A stretch of DNA of 64,000 bases from Symbiodinium natans (Eukaryota; Sar; Dinophyceae; Suessiales; Symbiodiniaceae), in assembly GCA_905221605.1 (NCBI GenBank), contig CAJNDS010000240.1, forward strand, positions 65,420-129,419. The letters run 5' to 3'. The translations under genes were made by a program, and so were the position numbers. The notes below the pieces were generated by a model. The model saw nothing but the letters and a program-made list of their open reading frames with translations. It made no database searches and was not told the DNA's origin. How positions within the stretch are numbered: the stretch's first letter is position 1; every line of letters starts with the position of its first letter. This document shows positions 21,773-31,690 of this stretch, in pieces.

Positions 21773-22497
21773 GAAGTTGGAGACGAATTCGCAAAGACAG
21801 AGGCATTCTTAACGGACACGCTAGGACTTTAATTAGCATATGAGAATCCTGACGAGATACATTTAAAAATGGTTCTATTTTATACATTGCTGGGACTACA
21901 AGCGGTAGAGATGTTTATGATGATTGAAAACTTCCTGTATACAAGACGCAACAGGCTCGGTATCATAAGTCATAGTTTAGGTTCAGCATCGGGACAACAA
22001 ATAAACAATGATTATGGTAATGTATTCAGAAGTCGTAGTTATGGTTCTCCTTTTGTATCAGGACAGCGACCAGAAGACACTGGGACAAATTTAAGAATAC
22101 GGAAAGCAGGAGACCCCGTTGGTATGTTTGATTAAGGAAGTATAACATCAAAGAAATCAACATTAGACCCTCTACAAAATCATCCTTATGAAGATATAGG
22201 CAATGTTAAAAACAAAGCAGGACATCTACCTATAACCGAAGAAGAGCTTTTAACAACAGTTTGATGCAATAATCGACACAATGTTCATAGCTTTTCATAA
22301 GAAAGCAACAGCATAGGAACAAATAGGAGAAATCGAAGATAGAGAAGCAACTTAAACAAAATGCTTACGAAAATATAAGAAAGTTAGTTGAGAATAGTGA
22401 AGTAGATGAAGCAGTTAAGCAGGTGAAAGGTAGGAAGAAGAACAATAGTAAAGACAATTCATATAGTTTTGAATTACTTGATTGAATACAAGTTGAA
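21773..22497 (+). pseudogene. Degraded AT-rich ORF chain, unrecognised (virus-like)
   Basis: The longest intact piece is 21869-22135, 88 codons, with a hydrophobic start (MVLFYTLLGLQAVEMFMMIE) and later NNDYGNVFRSRSYGSPFVSG. Protein-like sequence continues on both sides through stops and shifts. Upstream, EFAKTEAFLTDTLGL, then TAA, then LAYENPDEIH lies in the same frame. Downstream, after TAA at 22133, LDPLQNHPYEDIGNV continues in frame. After a shift near 22260 comes AIIDTMFIAFHKKATA with TAG, and after another near 22355 comes NAYENIRKLVENSEVDEAV, ending TGA near 22486. I count three in-frame TAA/TAG and two shifts. No family is assigned. Confidence 0.5.
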
Positions 22498-22610
22498 GGT
22501 ATGTATATGTAATTAAATTATCTATGCTATTTATATATAATGGAAACTTTTAGTCCCGAACATATCCTCATTGATAGTTTAATATAAGGTTTAAATTACA
22601 CAAAGTTCTT

Positions 22611-22790
22611 ATGTTAATTGTCAAGGGTTTAAGAACAAAACGGCTGTTGGATTTAAACCATTGCGTGGCCTCTTCTCACAAGTTAGATATTTGGTTAAAG
22701 TACATGGGAAACTCAACAATTGAATTAGAATTAGTAATTAATGCTAATTGTATCAATTTCCGCAGTCAGAATTTCAAGAGATATAGGGAA
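22611..22790 (+). pseudogene. AT-rich ORF remnant before the palindrome array
   Basis: About 60 codons from MLIVKGLRTKRLLDLNHCVA to KRYREN have protein-like composition and AT-rich codons like the ORFs just upstream. The frame then runs into the palindrome array, where the peptide is repetitive (SRLELS-type) and not meaningful. No family is recognised. Confidence 0.3.
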
Positions 22791-23690
22791 AACTCGAGCC
22801 GGCTCAAACTCCTCGAATTTTCAAAAAACCTACATTCTGTCATCTATGAGGCCTTGGGGTCACACAGCCATGGTTTCAGCATTTTTTTAGAAGATTCGAG
22901 CCGGCTCGAATTATCCGAAAATTCTTGAAGCTCCAGGTCTCGAAAACTCGAGCAGGCTCGAATTTTCTAAAAAAAACCTAAATTATGTCATCTATGAGGC
23001 CTGGGCGTCACACAGCCATGGTTTCAGCCAAGTTTCAGCATTTTTTAGAGAATTCGAGCCGGCTCGAATTTCCCGAAAATTTTTGAAGCACCACGTCTCG
23101 AAAACTCGAGCAGGCTCGAATTTTCCAAAAAAAAACCGAACTTTCAGGATCTACCCGGCTGCTGGAGCCATAGATCCTGAAATTTAGGTGTTTTTGGGAA
23201 AATTCGAGCCTGCTCGTGTTTGGGCGACCTACGGTGTCAGTTGTTTTTGGAAAATTCGAGCCGGCTCGAATTTTCCTAAAATTCTTGAAGCTTTAGGTCC
23301 CAGAAACTCGAGCAGGCTCGAATTTTCCAAAAAAATCCGAACTTTCAGGATCTACCCGGCTGCTGGAGCCATAGATCCTGAAATTTAGGGTTTTTTTTGA
23401 AAATTCGAGCCTGCTCGTGTTTGGGCGACCTACGGTGTCAGTTTTTTTTGGAAAATTCGAGCCGGCTCGAATTTTCCTAAAATTCTTGAAGCTTTAGGTC
23501 CCAGAAACTCGAGCAGGCTCGAATTTTCCAAGAAAAAACCGAGCTTTCAGGATCTACCCGGCTGCTGGAGCCATAGATCCTGAAATTTAGGCTTTTTTTG
23601 GAAAATTCGAGCCTGCTCGTGTTTGGGTGATCTACTGTGTCATTTTTTTTTGGAAAATTCGAGCCGGCTCGAGTTTTCTAAAAAAACATG
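22785..23690. repeat. Tandem array of palindromes (AATTCGAGCCGGCTCGAATT), about 202-bp period
   Basis: The near-perfect 26-bp palindrome centred on GAGCCGGCTC recurs at 23251, 23452 and 23654 (period 201-202 bp), with diverged copies at about 22790, 22893 and 23054. Between them lie a second near-palindrome, CTCGAGCAGGCTCGAATTTT, and another hairpin made of TTTCAGGATCTA and TAGATCCTGAAA around CCCGGCTGCTGGAGCC. Each unit can therefore form two or three cruciforms. Copy-to-copy identity is high in the last three units. Confidence 0.9.
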
Positions 23691-23787
23691 ATTTTTTCAG
23701 GTATTTCTCTACCTTGTTGATGTAAATGACCTGCCTGACTTGAAACGATATAGGTTTTTATCGGCCCTGTCGGTGTTTTTATCGCTA

Positions 23788-23867
23788 GCTCATGGCCCCC
23801 TCTCCTCCCAAGATCCATCTGTTTCGAAGCAGAAACGTGGATCATGGGGGGGGGGGGGGGCATGAGC
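23788..23867. repeat. 80-bp hairpin, GCTCATG...CATGAGC
   Basis: Left arm GCTCATGGCCCCC and AAGATCCATCTGTTTC; right arm GAAACGTGGATCATG, a G run and CATGAGC. The loop is about six bases. The right arm is also the inverse of the left end of the island at 21441-21471. Confidence 0.75.
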
Positions 23868-23878
23868 ATATATATATA

Positions 23879-23916
<38 letters not shown>

Positions 23917-24030
23917 CTGTCTGTCTGTCCGTCTCTGTGTGTGTCTGTGTGTGTGTGTGTGTGTGTGTTTATGTATATATGTATGTATATCTATATGTCT
24001 ATATGTATATGTATGTAGAAATATAAATAC
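23868..24030. repeat. Compound microsatellite (TA)n-(CTGT)n-(TG)n-(TATG)n
   Basis: Adjacent simple repeats: TA to about 23912, CTGT to about 23932, TG to about 23968, then mixed TATG/TCTA. Frames here are artefacts. Confidence 0.95.
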
Positions 24031-26730
24031 TGTCATTATATACATATGCTATTAGGCTATGAGACATCATCTCATGTGACTCATGTGCCACAAGGAGGCA
24101 GGCTCGGGATTCAAAGGGGCTTTATAAGTGTAGGATCTAGGGTTCGCACACAATGCACAAGCCAGCAGCTGCGTGCAGATCGAAGCCAGTCGAGGGGAAC
24201 GGTGAGAAAAAAGTCTTGAGCATCCCGGTTCGTGCTGAAAGGCTCGGTGGCAGTGACCCTTTTTCTGAACCTTGTCTTTCCTGCGCCTCAGATTCCCATG
24301 TCCCCCAAACTCCCTCGATGACCCTCTGCCCAACATACCTCTCCTAAAACCCTAACCTTGTGCAGTTGCGCGTTGGCGTGTGCAGTGCAGGTGGCAAAAA
24401 GCCCTATCACTGAACCCGTTCCTGGCAACCATGCAGAAACTTGCTTGAGTTCGCATGGCGCATGTTTCGGCTGGTTTTCGGTTCTTCAGCGCTTGAGCAA
24501 GAGCACCACCTCGTAGGGCATATCAGCACTGCAGAGCAGCTTCACCATGTCAATCTGGTGTGCTGCTGACTTTCAGGCCTCAGCATCTTCTGTGTAAGGT
24601 TCTTCTCTTCCGACTTAGCTGCTCCCATGCACCTTGAGATGCTTCAGAGATGTAGAAAGTCCTCTCTCAACCCGCTTGCAGGGGGATGATGCCTGGGGCT
24701 TATGGTGGGCTGGTGCCCAGGCGTGAGAGCCGATCACAAGCAAGACGCACATTGGTGTAGAGCCTACGCGCTTGTACGTGGTTGCAGTCGGAATCACCAT
24801 TTACTAGTAGATAACTGTTTGGGGAGCACGTCAACGTGCTTCGCAGGTATCTGCTCTCCAGGCTGTTCTGGCCTGAGAGTGACCGGACTCTGTCCACGGG
24901 CAGATACTGTATGATTGGCATATACGCTTCAGCAAGGAGCCGTGCCTGTTGTCGAGGCTATAAGCAAAGCAAAGACCATTAGGACCGTTCCGGGTTCCGC
25001 CAGCATGAAATGGTGATTGATTGGACCGATGATTCGTGCAGCCACCTTAGGTTGTTGACGGCAACATGGCCCAACGAAGTTTCGACGTCATGATGGCGGC
25101 GGCTTTGCCTTTGATTGGAGGGGAATGAAGGGCAAGGCGGCAAGACCTGCCCAGAATGGCGCTGTCCCAGGACCATTGGCCTCGCAGTCCCTAAACCCTG
25201 AACCCTAAACCCTAAACCCTTGCACCAGCCGGCCAAGGCCAGCGATGCGCTGGCGATGATGAAGAGAACGGGGAGTAAGCAAGCCCAGGCCGAGCAAGCT
25301 TCGTCGGCCTGCCAACATCGCCAGTGCCATTGCTTTGTTGTTCATTCAAAGGGCTTGTTTTTTGTATATAGTATAAAGTTTATGCTTATACAATAGGCCT
25401 TGTGGGCGCAGAAGCAAGTTCCGGTCAGGTGGATGTGGCGGAGATTCTGGCAGAGGCTGCGCAGAGGGCATCAGTCATGGGAGTTGCTACATGTTTTTAG
25501 CCAGTACCCCGAACCCTGAGATTGCCTGAGATTGCCACAAGGTCCAGATCGCACGAGGCGATGCCGGCGGTGCGTCGCAGTCGCTGCATGGGCCCTGGAC
25601 AAGAAGTAGTAGATGGTTCTCTGTTCTGGTCCCTTAGCGCTTGGAGCTTGCATTCCGAACGCCGCTGATGGTCGAAACAGCCCCAACCTGCGCTGGAGGA
25701 ACGAGGCCCTGAATCTGCACCGAGAGCTGGGCAACAAGGCTGGAGCGTGCAAGCTATACGCGTCTACTTGCAGCGCTTGGATTGCTTACCCACCGTGCTG
25801 CCCCATGTGACAATCTTGGTCACAATCCCAAAAAACATCCTAAAGCAAAGCTCTGAGTTGCCAGGATGGCGAGGCCAAGATTTTACGAACGCTGGTCGCT
25901 GGGCTTCGAATCAACAGACTCACGGTGTGCAGAGGCTCATAAGATCGTGTGAATTGCGGTGATGAAGCAGGGAGGTGGGTTTGGGTTTGACACTTCTGGC
26001 CCTGCCTTGACTGAAAACGCCACTGAAAACATCCAGATCTCGAGGCTGGCTTGAGGTTCAAGGCCAGCCGCGCGAAGGCGCGTTGTAACCTTGTTCGTTT
26101 GGGCGTTCAAGTGACTTAGCGCAGAAGTCGTGAGCTCGGCCTGCACGAAATTTCGGTAGACACTGTATAAGGCCAAACCAGTGGGAGCCTGAAGCGGAAC
26201 GCTATATGTTCGGCTAGGCTACAGTAATCAGCCAGTTCCTTCTGATTATCCGCGCCAGTCCAGCGACAGCCCAGCATGCTGTGGCAGTGGGACGCACCCC
26301 GGAAGTCAGGTGGCAAGGCAAGTCCCTAAATCCTGCTACCCTGAGCCCTGTAAACCCAAACGGCCTCCCTGCAAAGTCCGAAGTGCCTCGAAGGCGCCTC
26401 TCAACTTTGAGATCGTAGATAACAAGGAGACTCAGACGGTTTAAGTGAAAGGTTGCCCTGAGCCCGACAAGCAAAAACCACAAACGGCTGCGTATTTTAT
26501 TTTTGTCCTGATGGTTTCTTTCCTTATTCTTTCTGGGCCGGCCAAGGATTTAGCATCGCTTTTCGGGGTTTATTCTGCGGGTTCTTCACGGCATTCAGAG
26601 GGTTCCATTCCTGATTCCACCTGTTGTCGAGGGAAGCTGACGCCATGAAGCCCTGAAGAGGAACTGGCTTCCAAAGCCGGCTGGGCGCAGCATCAGATCG
26701 TGAAGGCCACAAGAGTTTACAAGCATCGTC
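24031..26730. other. Intergenic, no supported gene
   Basis: Ordinary mixed sequence with telomere-like words at 25190-25222. A short + stretch near 25700-25760 (EALNLHRELGNKAGA) looks like part of a TPR helix pair, but it is isolated and interrupted. Confidence 0.4.
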
Positions 26731-27252
26731 CTAGCGCCTGACGTCTCCCTGTCTATGGTGGATTTTCAGGACTCCGTTGAGGGACTGGCCGACACGTACA
26801 TGTCGCTCAGGCGGGCGTTCCCGCCTGGAAGAGCCTGAAACCGGAGACAAAGTCGGCCAGATGCATTCATGGTGAGGACGTGAAGAGTTCTTTCTATGGG
26901 GGTGTTGAGATGCGAGGTTGGGGGAAAGTACGCTCACAGGGACAGCAAATGTTGTCAAGTAATTATCGTTGAACAGCACAATCTGATCGGCGTGAGTGAA
27001 CATGTCTTGAGTGCGCAGCATGGACCGCAGGACGTTGTTGCTGTCACTGAGCAGGCTGGCCCGGTCCATTTGCGTGCCAGTTTCGGATCCAGAGCAAACG
27101 TGTTGTGGAAGGCCTGGAAGGCATTCACTCGCCAAGCAGACGTTGGCAGCATCCGGAAAGAGGAGGCCACGATGCACAAGCTGCCCCAGGTGCGCCCGGG
27201 CAAGAGGCGTGCGGATCTTCTCGGGGTTCTGGGCCCCGCAGACTGGCAACAT
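26731..27252 (-). CDS. Candidate exon, unrecognised (minus strand)
   Basis: A 173-codon frame on the minus strand with protein-like composition in its middle (NNVLRSMLRTQDMFTHADQI, then VLFNDNYLTTFAVPV). A good donor-like GTGAGC follows the latter at about 26937, so the real exon may end there and the rest be intronic. A second minus frame overlaps upstream and also looks protein-like (AFQAFHNTFALDPKLARKW), so either a frameshift or a different exon border is possible. No domain is assigned. Confidence 0.33.
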   Translation of the reverse strand: MLPVCGAQNPEKIRTPLARAHLGQLVHRGLLFPDAANVCLASECLPGLPQHVCSGSETGTQMDRASLLSDSNNVLRSMLRTQDMFTHADQIVLFNDNYLTTFAVPVSVLSPNLASQHPHRKNSSRPHHECIWPTLSPVSGSSRRERPPERHVRVGQSLNGVLKIHHRQGDVRR

Positions 27253-27539
27253 GCTGCGGCTGAGGAGCGCAACTTGGATGGAGCCTGCGTAACTTGTGAG
27301 CTAAAGCCTAAACCCTATACACCCAAACCCTAAACCCTAAACCGGTAAGGTTGTGGATTTGTTGCGTTTTGCTTGAGCTGCTGGCAAGCAAAGGCAAGTT
27401 GAAGTTGATGAGCCTCATGCGAGTGCCTTGGTTCAGCATCTTCATCACGAATAAAGGCCGCAAGACTCCATGCGGCAGAAAGCCATAGATAGATAAAGCA
27501 TGATAAAGCCGTAGTTGGTAGTTTCAACACTCAATAGAT

Positions 27540-27735
27540 GCGACTTCGTCTAGGCAACTAGTGCCAGGCGAGGGAAGCATCAGATAGTTCTTACATACAT
27601 CAAGGGCTGAGCAAGGGAACGCCAAACTTCGTCTAGGCAGCGGGTGCCAGGCGAGGGAAGAGACAGTTTTGACATCTAAAGGCTGAGCCAGGGAACGCCG
27701 AACTTCGTCCAGTCAGCTAGTGACAGGCTCGGGTA
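27540..27735. repeat. Spaced 35-bp repeat, three copies upstream of the kinase exon
   Basis: Copies at about 27543, 27628 and 27700 of a unit containing ACTTCGTCTAGGCA and GTGCCAGGCGAGGGA. The same unit recurs inside the kinase intron at 28904-29180. It can fold as a short hairpin (CTCGGCA with TGCC-CGAG). Confidence 0.85.
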
Positions 27736-27768
27736 TCAAGGGACATGACACATAAGGTTCCTCCTCAG

Positions 27769-30700
27769 CTGAACCTGCCGAAGCTGCTGCTCCACCACAA
27801 GTACGCCGTTCGTACCTTTGTGGGCGATGGCGGCTTCAGCAACGTCTACAAAGCTGTGCTGCAGGCGAGATCCATGGCCTGGTGGCTCACAGAACCTGCT
27901 TTTCCTGTGAGGCCTTTCCATGGAAGCGCCGGGCCGTGAAGATTGTCCCCAACCTCTCCGACGGCTTTCACGAGGTGGAGATTCTCCAGAGCCTGCGCCA
28001 CAAGCAGCTGGTCTGCACTAAAACGTGATAGCCCGCAAAACGATAGGACACCCCAAAAGCGATATCCAAAAACCCTACGAAGTGGCCGTAAATCTATTCA
28101 AAAACCCTGTTAAATGTGGTCGTAGATCTACTTGATCCGGGATGGTGGAGGTACTCTCTGGCTATCGCTGAAAGTGTTCACAAAACGACACCCCGATCGG
28201 TGCCCCAAATGTGCATAACAAGGGGCGGCCAGTACAGATCCATGTAACGCTGATAATACCTTGGGTGTGTTGGATGTGGTGTAAGTCGCGACTACGCATC
28301 CCCTCACCTGATAGGCTAGCATCTTCCTAGCCAACCGAATCCAGACTTCATGATAACGTGGTATCAGAGGCCTGGAGTTGGTGTTCCGGAATTGCAGCAA
28401 AACCCCTTCAAAGCGATGGGCTCAAACGGAAAGCCTTCACGAACGCTCATAAGGAGATAGCTGCTAGCTCTACATCCCAACTGCATCGAGGAATCTAGAT
28501 GTGGGATTCATGAAGCCATGTATTTGATAGCAAGTGCACAAGAGTCAAAACCCTAAACTTTAAATTTAGAATTTAAATTTAAACCCAAATCTGAACCCTA
28601 AGCTTAAACGGCCATGGTCTGTCAAACTGTCGCGTGATAGAATGTGATGGAGACAGCGTGCTACTCCCCGGCCTGCGCCCAACGCGACCAGCATGGACTA
28701 TTGGGCCTTAAACTGCCCCAACCAACCCTGTTAAGGGCCTTTGTAGGGGGTTATGGGGTATAATAGCCCATGTAGGGAGCGGACAAGAAGCTAAACATGT
28801 CTGAGGAACGTGGTTCGCTTCTACGACGCCTTCGCAACTTGGCAAATTTCAGGTGGGAAGACAAGACTGCGATCAGCTAGACATTTCCTGGTCGGGAAGA
28901 GCAGACTTCGTCTCGGCAGCTAGTGCCAGGCGAGGGAAGCGTCAAAAGACAGTTTGCAAGCGAACCGCGGACTTCGTCTCGGCAGCTAGTGCCAGGCGAG
29001 GGAGCTGTCAGATGGTTTGCACTTTTTTTGTGAGTGCTACGCAAGTTAACAGCAGACTTCGTCTCGGCAGCTAGTGCCAGGCGAGGGAGCCATCAGATAG
29101 ATTGACTTTTTTGTGATTGCTGCGCAAGGGAACGGCAGACTTCGTCTCGGCAGCTAGTGCCAGGCGAGGGAAGCATCAGGCATGGGCAGGGCTGAGCTTC
29201 ATCATCACGGAGCTGTGCCAGGGCTCCCTTTGGGACGTGCCTTGGCATGTTTGGGGAAGTGTTGCGGAGCGTGGAGTTAGCCGTTATTTAACGGGCCCCT
29301 TCGTGAAGGCGGCCAGCGTCTCGGTCACAACCTGGCGCAATGTTGCGATACAGGTCTTGCGCGCCCTGGCAACGTGAGGTTGTGGCAGCGATATCGATAT
29401 TCGGTTTCGGGCCCCCGGCACCTCGTTCAGCTGCTTTCTAGAGTCTCGAGCATCTCATCTGTTGCAACTCGGGCCCCCACCATATTGCCAGTCACCTTCA
29501 CATGTCTGTCAGATGCTGCGGAGGAAATCGTTGTTATCAATCATAGAGAAGCTGGAATCCATTCTACGTGGAGCAGCCGTCGTAGTTGTAGTTGTCGTAG
29601 TCGAAGTCTCAGTTTCCGTGATTGAAACGCAGAATTTAGATGTGTCCTTTTAGGACCAGAGGGTAGGCTGCTTCGCCCTAAAACCGACCGTCGAAACCCT
29701 GCACGGTCTAAATAGGGGACACCAATTTTGATCCTTGAAATACTATCATTCTTATTCTTGGGTGTCCCCGCCCGAGGGCACTCCTAATTTTTGGGAAACC
29801 CAATTTCCGACGGTTCCCGGTTCCCTATAGCTCCTGGTCATTCAAGATGGTCTCGCCTACCTGCACAACCAGTGCATTGTGCACCGCGACGTGAAGCCGG
29901 AGAACATAATGTTCAAGGGAGAGCGCGTCAAGCTCATCGACGTTGGGTGCGCTGCCAGGCCGTGGAAGATCATGTCAGCCCTTGCATGGGAACGAACTCA
30001 ACCCTAAAAATTTGTGGTCATATTCCCTAGACTACCATAATTCCTATTGAGGTACGTAGATGAGCCCTTTTAGGGTTCATTTGGTCCCCAAGGAGTGAGG
30101 TCAGTCCTGACCTCGTACTCGTAGTGCTTTGCTTAAGGGGAGCCTATCAAAGGGGAGGGGGTTGAGGAGTCCTTGGACCGACGTTCCAACCAGCAAAACT
30201 CACGTGGGCCGGGTTTTGAGAGCCTAGGCCGAGCATTTGTTAAGCTCCGAGCTCTTGCGCCAAGCACCTGTTGAGCACGTTTTCAGCCGATTCGGGCTCC
30301 GCGGTCTGGCAAAAAATGTGTCTTGGGGGTTTCCATTGAAGCTGAAAGGAGGCCACGCGATTTTGAACTCTCAAACCTCAGCCTCAAATCCAGAATCTAA
30401 CCTGACTGCATGGAGCTGTTGGTGATCTGAACCAACAGATTCAAACGAGCGAAGCATGAGCAAACACTGCGATCCATCTTTTGCCCGCAGGTGCGGGAAG
30501 CGAGACCGTCTCACCGAGTTGATCGGCACGAAGGGCTATGTCGCCCCGGAGGTCCGGGCAGGCTCCTACAGTGCCAAGGCCGACCTCTGGTCGCTTGGCG
30601 TGACGGGGCACTTTGCCCTGTCTGCCAGGCTTCCAGAGGCTCGGCGGCCGATTGAGCAGCTAGTGGGGAACCATGCGGCGGGGTTCCTCCACGTTCTGCT

Positions 30701-30854
30701 GTTGGGCGAGAAATCGCGCCCGACAGCAGAGGCTGCTTTGTTGCACCGTTTCCTGCGCAAGAGGGGCGGCAAGAGGGCCTCCCGCCCGCCCCCCGTAGTG
30801 CAGCCGCCACACGGCCGCAACGGCGGACGGCGTCGCGGCCGCAACTGGAGGTGA
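27769..30854 (+). CDS. Protein kinase domain gene, 6 exons, mostly GC-AG introns
   Basis: Model: exons 27769-27864, 27912-28003, 28806-28852, 29190-29360, 29847-29958 and 30491-30854, totalling 882 nt in one frame with stop TGA. Kinase motifs appear in order: glycine loop [13 protein letters not shown], lysine in RRAVKIV, helix-C Glu in [15 protein letters not shown], hinge [14 protein letters not shown], catalytic loop [21 protein letters not shown] in place of [21 protein letters not shown] and [14 protein letters not shown] basic Arg/Gly tail follows. The enzyme should phosphorylate Ser/Thr (HRDVKPEN type), substrate unknown. DFG has become DVG, keeping the metal-binding Asp. The C-lobe is short. 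Introns 1, 2, 4 and 5 are GC-AG and intron 3 is GT-AG. Further 5' exons are probably missing, because exon 1 starts at an acceptor (CTCCTCAG). Confidence 0.85.
28716..28777 (+). repeat. Dispersed 60-bp element, copy 1 (copy 2 at 54124-54183)
   Basis: Both copies share AACC, TAAGGG-CCTTT, GGGGTTAT-GGG and ATAATA-TAGCCC in the same order and spacing. This copy lies in kinase intron 2. No coding potential. Confidence 0.65.
28904..29180. repeat. Spaced 35-bp repeat, four copies in kinase intron 3
   Basis: Near-identical copies starting about 28907, 28973, 29055 and 29138. The unit contains GACTTCGTCTCGGCAGCTAG and TGCCAGGCGAGGGA. Unlike spacers of about 30-50 bp separate them. The last copy ends ten bases before the acceptor used by exon 4. 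Confidence 0.9.
29714..29771. repeat. Short inverted-repeat element in kinase intron 4
   Basis: GGGGACACC on the left and GGGTGTCCCC on the right enclose about 40 AT-rich bases. It may be a small non-autonomous element. Confidence 0.4.
29979..30092 (+). mobile_element. Introner family 1 copy nested in kinase intron 5
   Basis: The left end (CCTTGCATGGGAACGAACTC, then AACCCTAAAA) and right end (TTTTAGGGTTCATTTGGTCC, then CCAAG) match the ends of the copies at 12491, 61973 and 63579. GGTCAT, ACTACC, AAGGTA-like and GATGAGCC words are also shared. It lies wholly within a 532-nt GC-AG intron, so it is probably not spliced on its own. Confidence 0.8.
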
Positions 30855-30879
30855 GCAGGACCTTGTCACTGCGCCCCTG

Positions 30880-30970
30880 TACTACTACTATTACTACTAC
30901 TACCACTACTACTACTACTACTGCTGCTACTACTACTACTACTACTACGACGACGACGACGACGACGACG

Positions 30971-31001
<31 letters not shown>

Positions 31002-31109
31002 ATACTACTAATATCATTATCATGATTGTTGTTATTCTTATAACTACCACGTGCTACTATTGCTACTATTGCTACTATTGCTACTATTGCTACTATTGCT
31101 ACTATTGCT
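30880..31109. repeat. Trinucleotide array (TAC/GAC)n and (TGCTACTAT)n
   Basis: ACT/TAC triplets with a GAC block at about 30949-30971, then a 9-bp repeat TGCTACTAT. It starts just after the kinase stop codon and may lie in the 3' UTR. Confidence 0.95.
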
Positions 31110-31690
31110 ACTCCGGCTATGAAATGAGAGGAGCCAACGATGAGGGCAGCCGCTGTTGCTTGCCTCCGGCTATGAAATGAGAGAGCCAGCCACGCACATG
31201 TTGAGGGCAGCCGTTGTTGTTTGCCTTAGGCTAGGAAATGGAGCATTTGGGGAGGGGAGCCGGCCACGAACATGCTGAGGGCAGCGGTTGCTTGCCTCCG
31301 GCTATGAAGTGAGAGGAGCCAGCCACGCACACGATGAGGGCGGCCGCTGCTGCTTGCCTCCGGCTATGAAATGAGAGAGCCAGCCACGCATATGTTGAGG
31401 GCAGCCGTTGTTGCTTGCCTCAGGCTAGGAAAGGGAGCATTTGGGGAGGGGAGCCGGCCACGAACGTGCTGAGGGCAGCAGTTGCTTGCCTCCGGCTATG
31501 AAATGAGAGGAGCCAGCCACGCACACGTTGAGGGCAGCCGCTGTTGCTGTCTGTTGCTTGCCTCCGGCTATGAAAGGAGAGAGCCAGCCACGCACATGTT
31601 GAGGGCAGCCGTTGTTGCTTGCCTCAGGCTAGGAAAGGGAGCATTTGGGGAGGGGAGCCGGCCACGAACATGCTGAGGGCAGCGGTTGCT
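31110..31690. repeat. Minisatellite, about 64-bp units in a 202-bp higher-order repeat
   Basis: The phrase CTCCGGCTATGAAATGAGAG and GAGGGCAGCCG recurs. GCATTTGGGGAGGGGAGCCG occurs at about 31236, 31437 and 31640, giving a higher-order period of about 202 bp. Confidence 0.9.

Larger units (their letters stand above)
21429..23880. mobile_element. AT-rich island: decayed virus-like or transposon-like element with inverted ends
   Basis: The base composition shifts sharply from GC-rich to AT-rich at about 21480 and back at about 23690-23790. The left end reads, from a (TA)n tract, GGTCACACCCCCCTCCATGA and then TCCATGT. The right end, read on the minus strand from a (TA)n tract, is GCTCATG, a C run, then CATGATCCACGT. 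These match as an inverted pair of about 30 bp. Inside are diverging degraded ORFs (minus from 21659, plus from 21869) and a palindrome array. This fits a TIR element inserted in TA microsatellites or an endogenous fragment of a protist DNA virus. The low-complexity C/G core weakens the TIR call. Confidence 0.55.

Noticed and set aside
21773-22497. Alternative genetic code (TAA/TAG = Gln) for the island
   Set aside because: Frameshifts in the same ORF and the single-step C-to-T path make simple decay the better explanation; kept only as a finding to test.
25590-25810. TPR protein gene
   Set aside because: Only one short TPR-like helix (EALNLHRELGNKAGA) is visible, without neighbouring repeats or exon borders.
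27540-29180. CRISPR-like spaced repeats
   Set aside because: Repeats of constant sequence with different spacers, but the setting is a eukaryotic gene, the copies fall into two separate groups, spacers vary in length and no cas genes exist.
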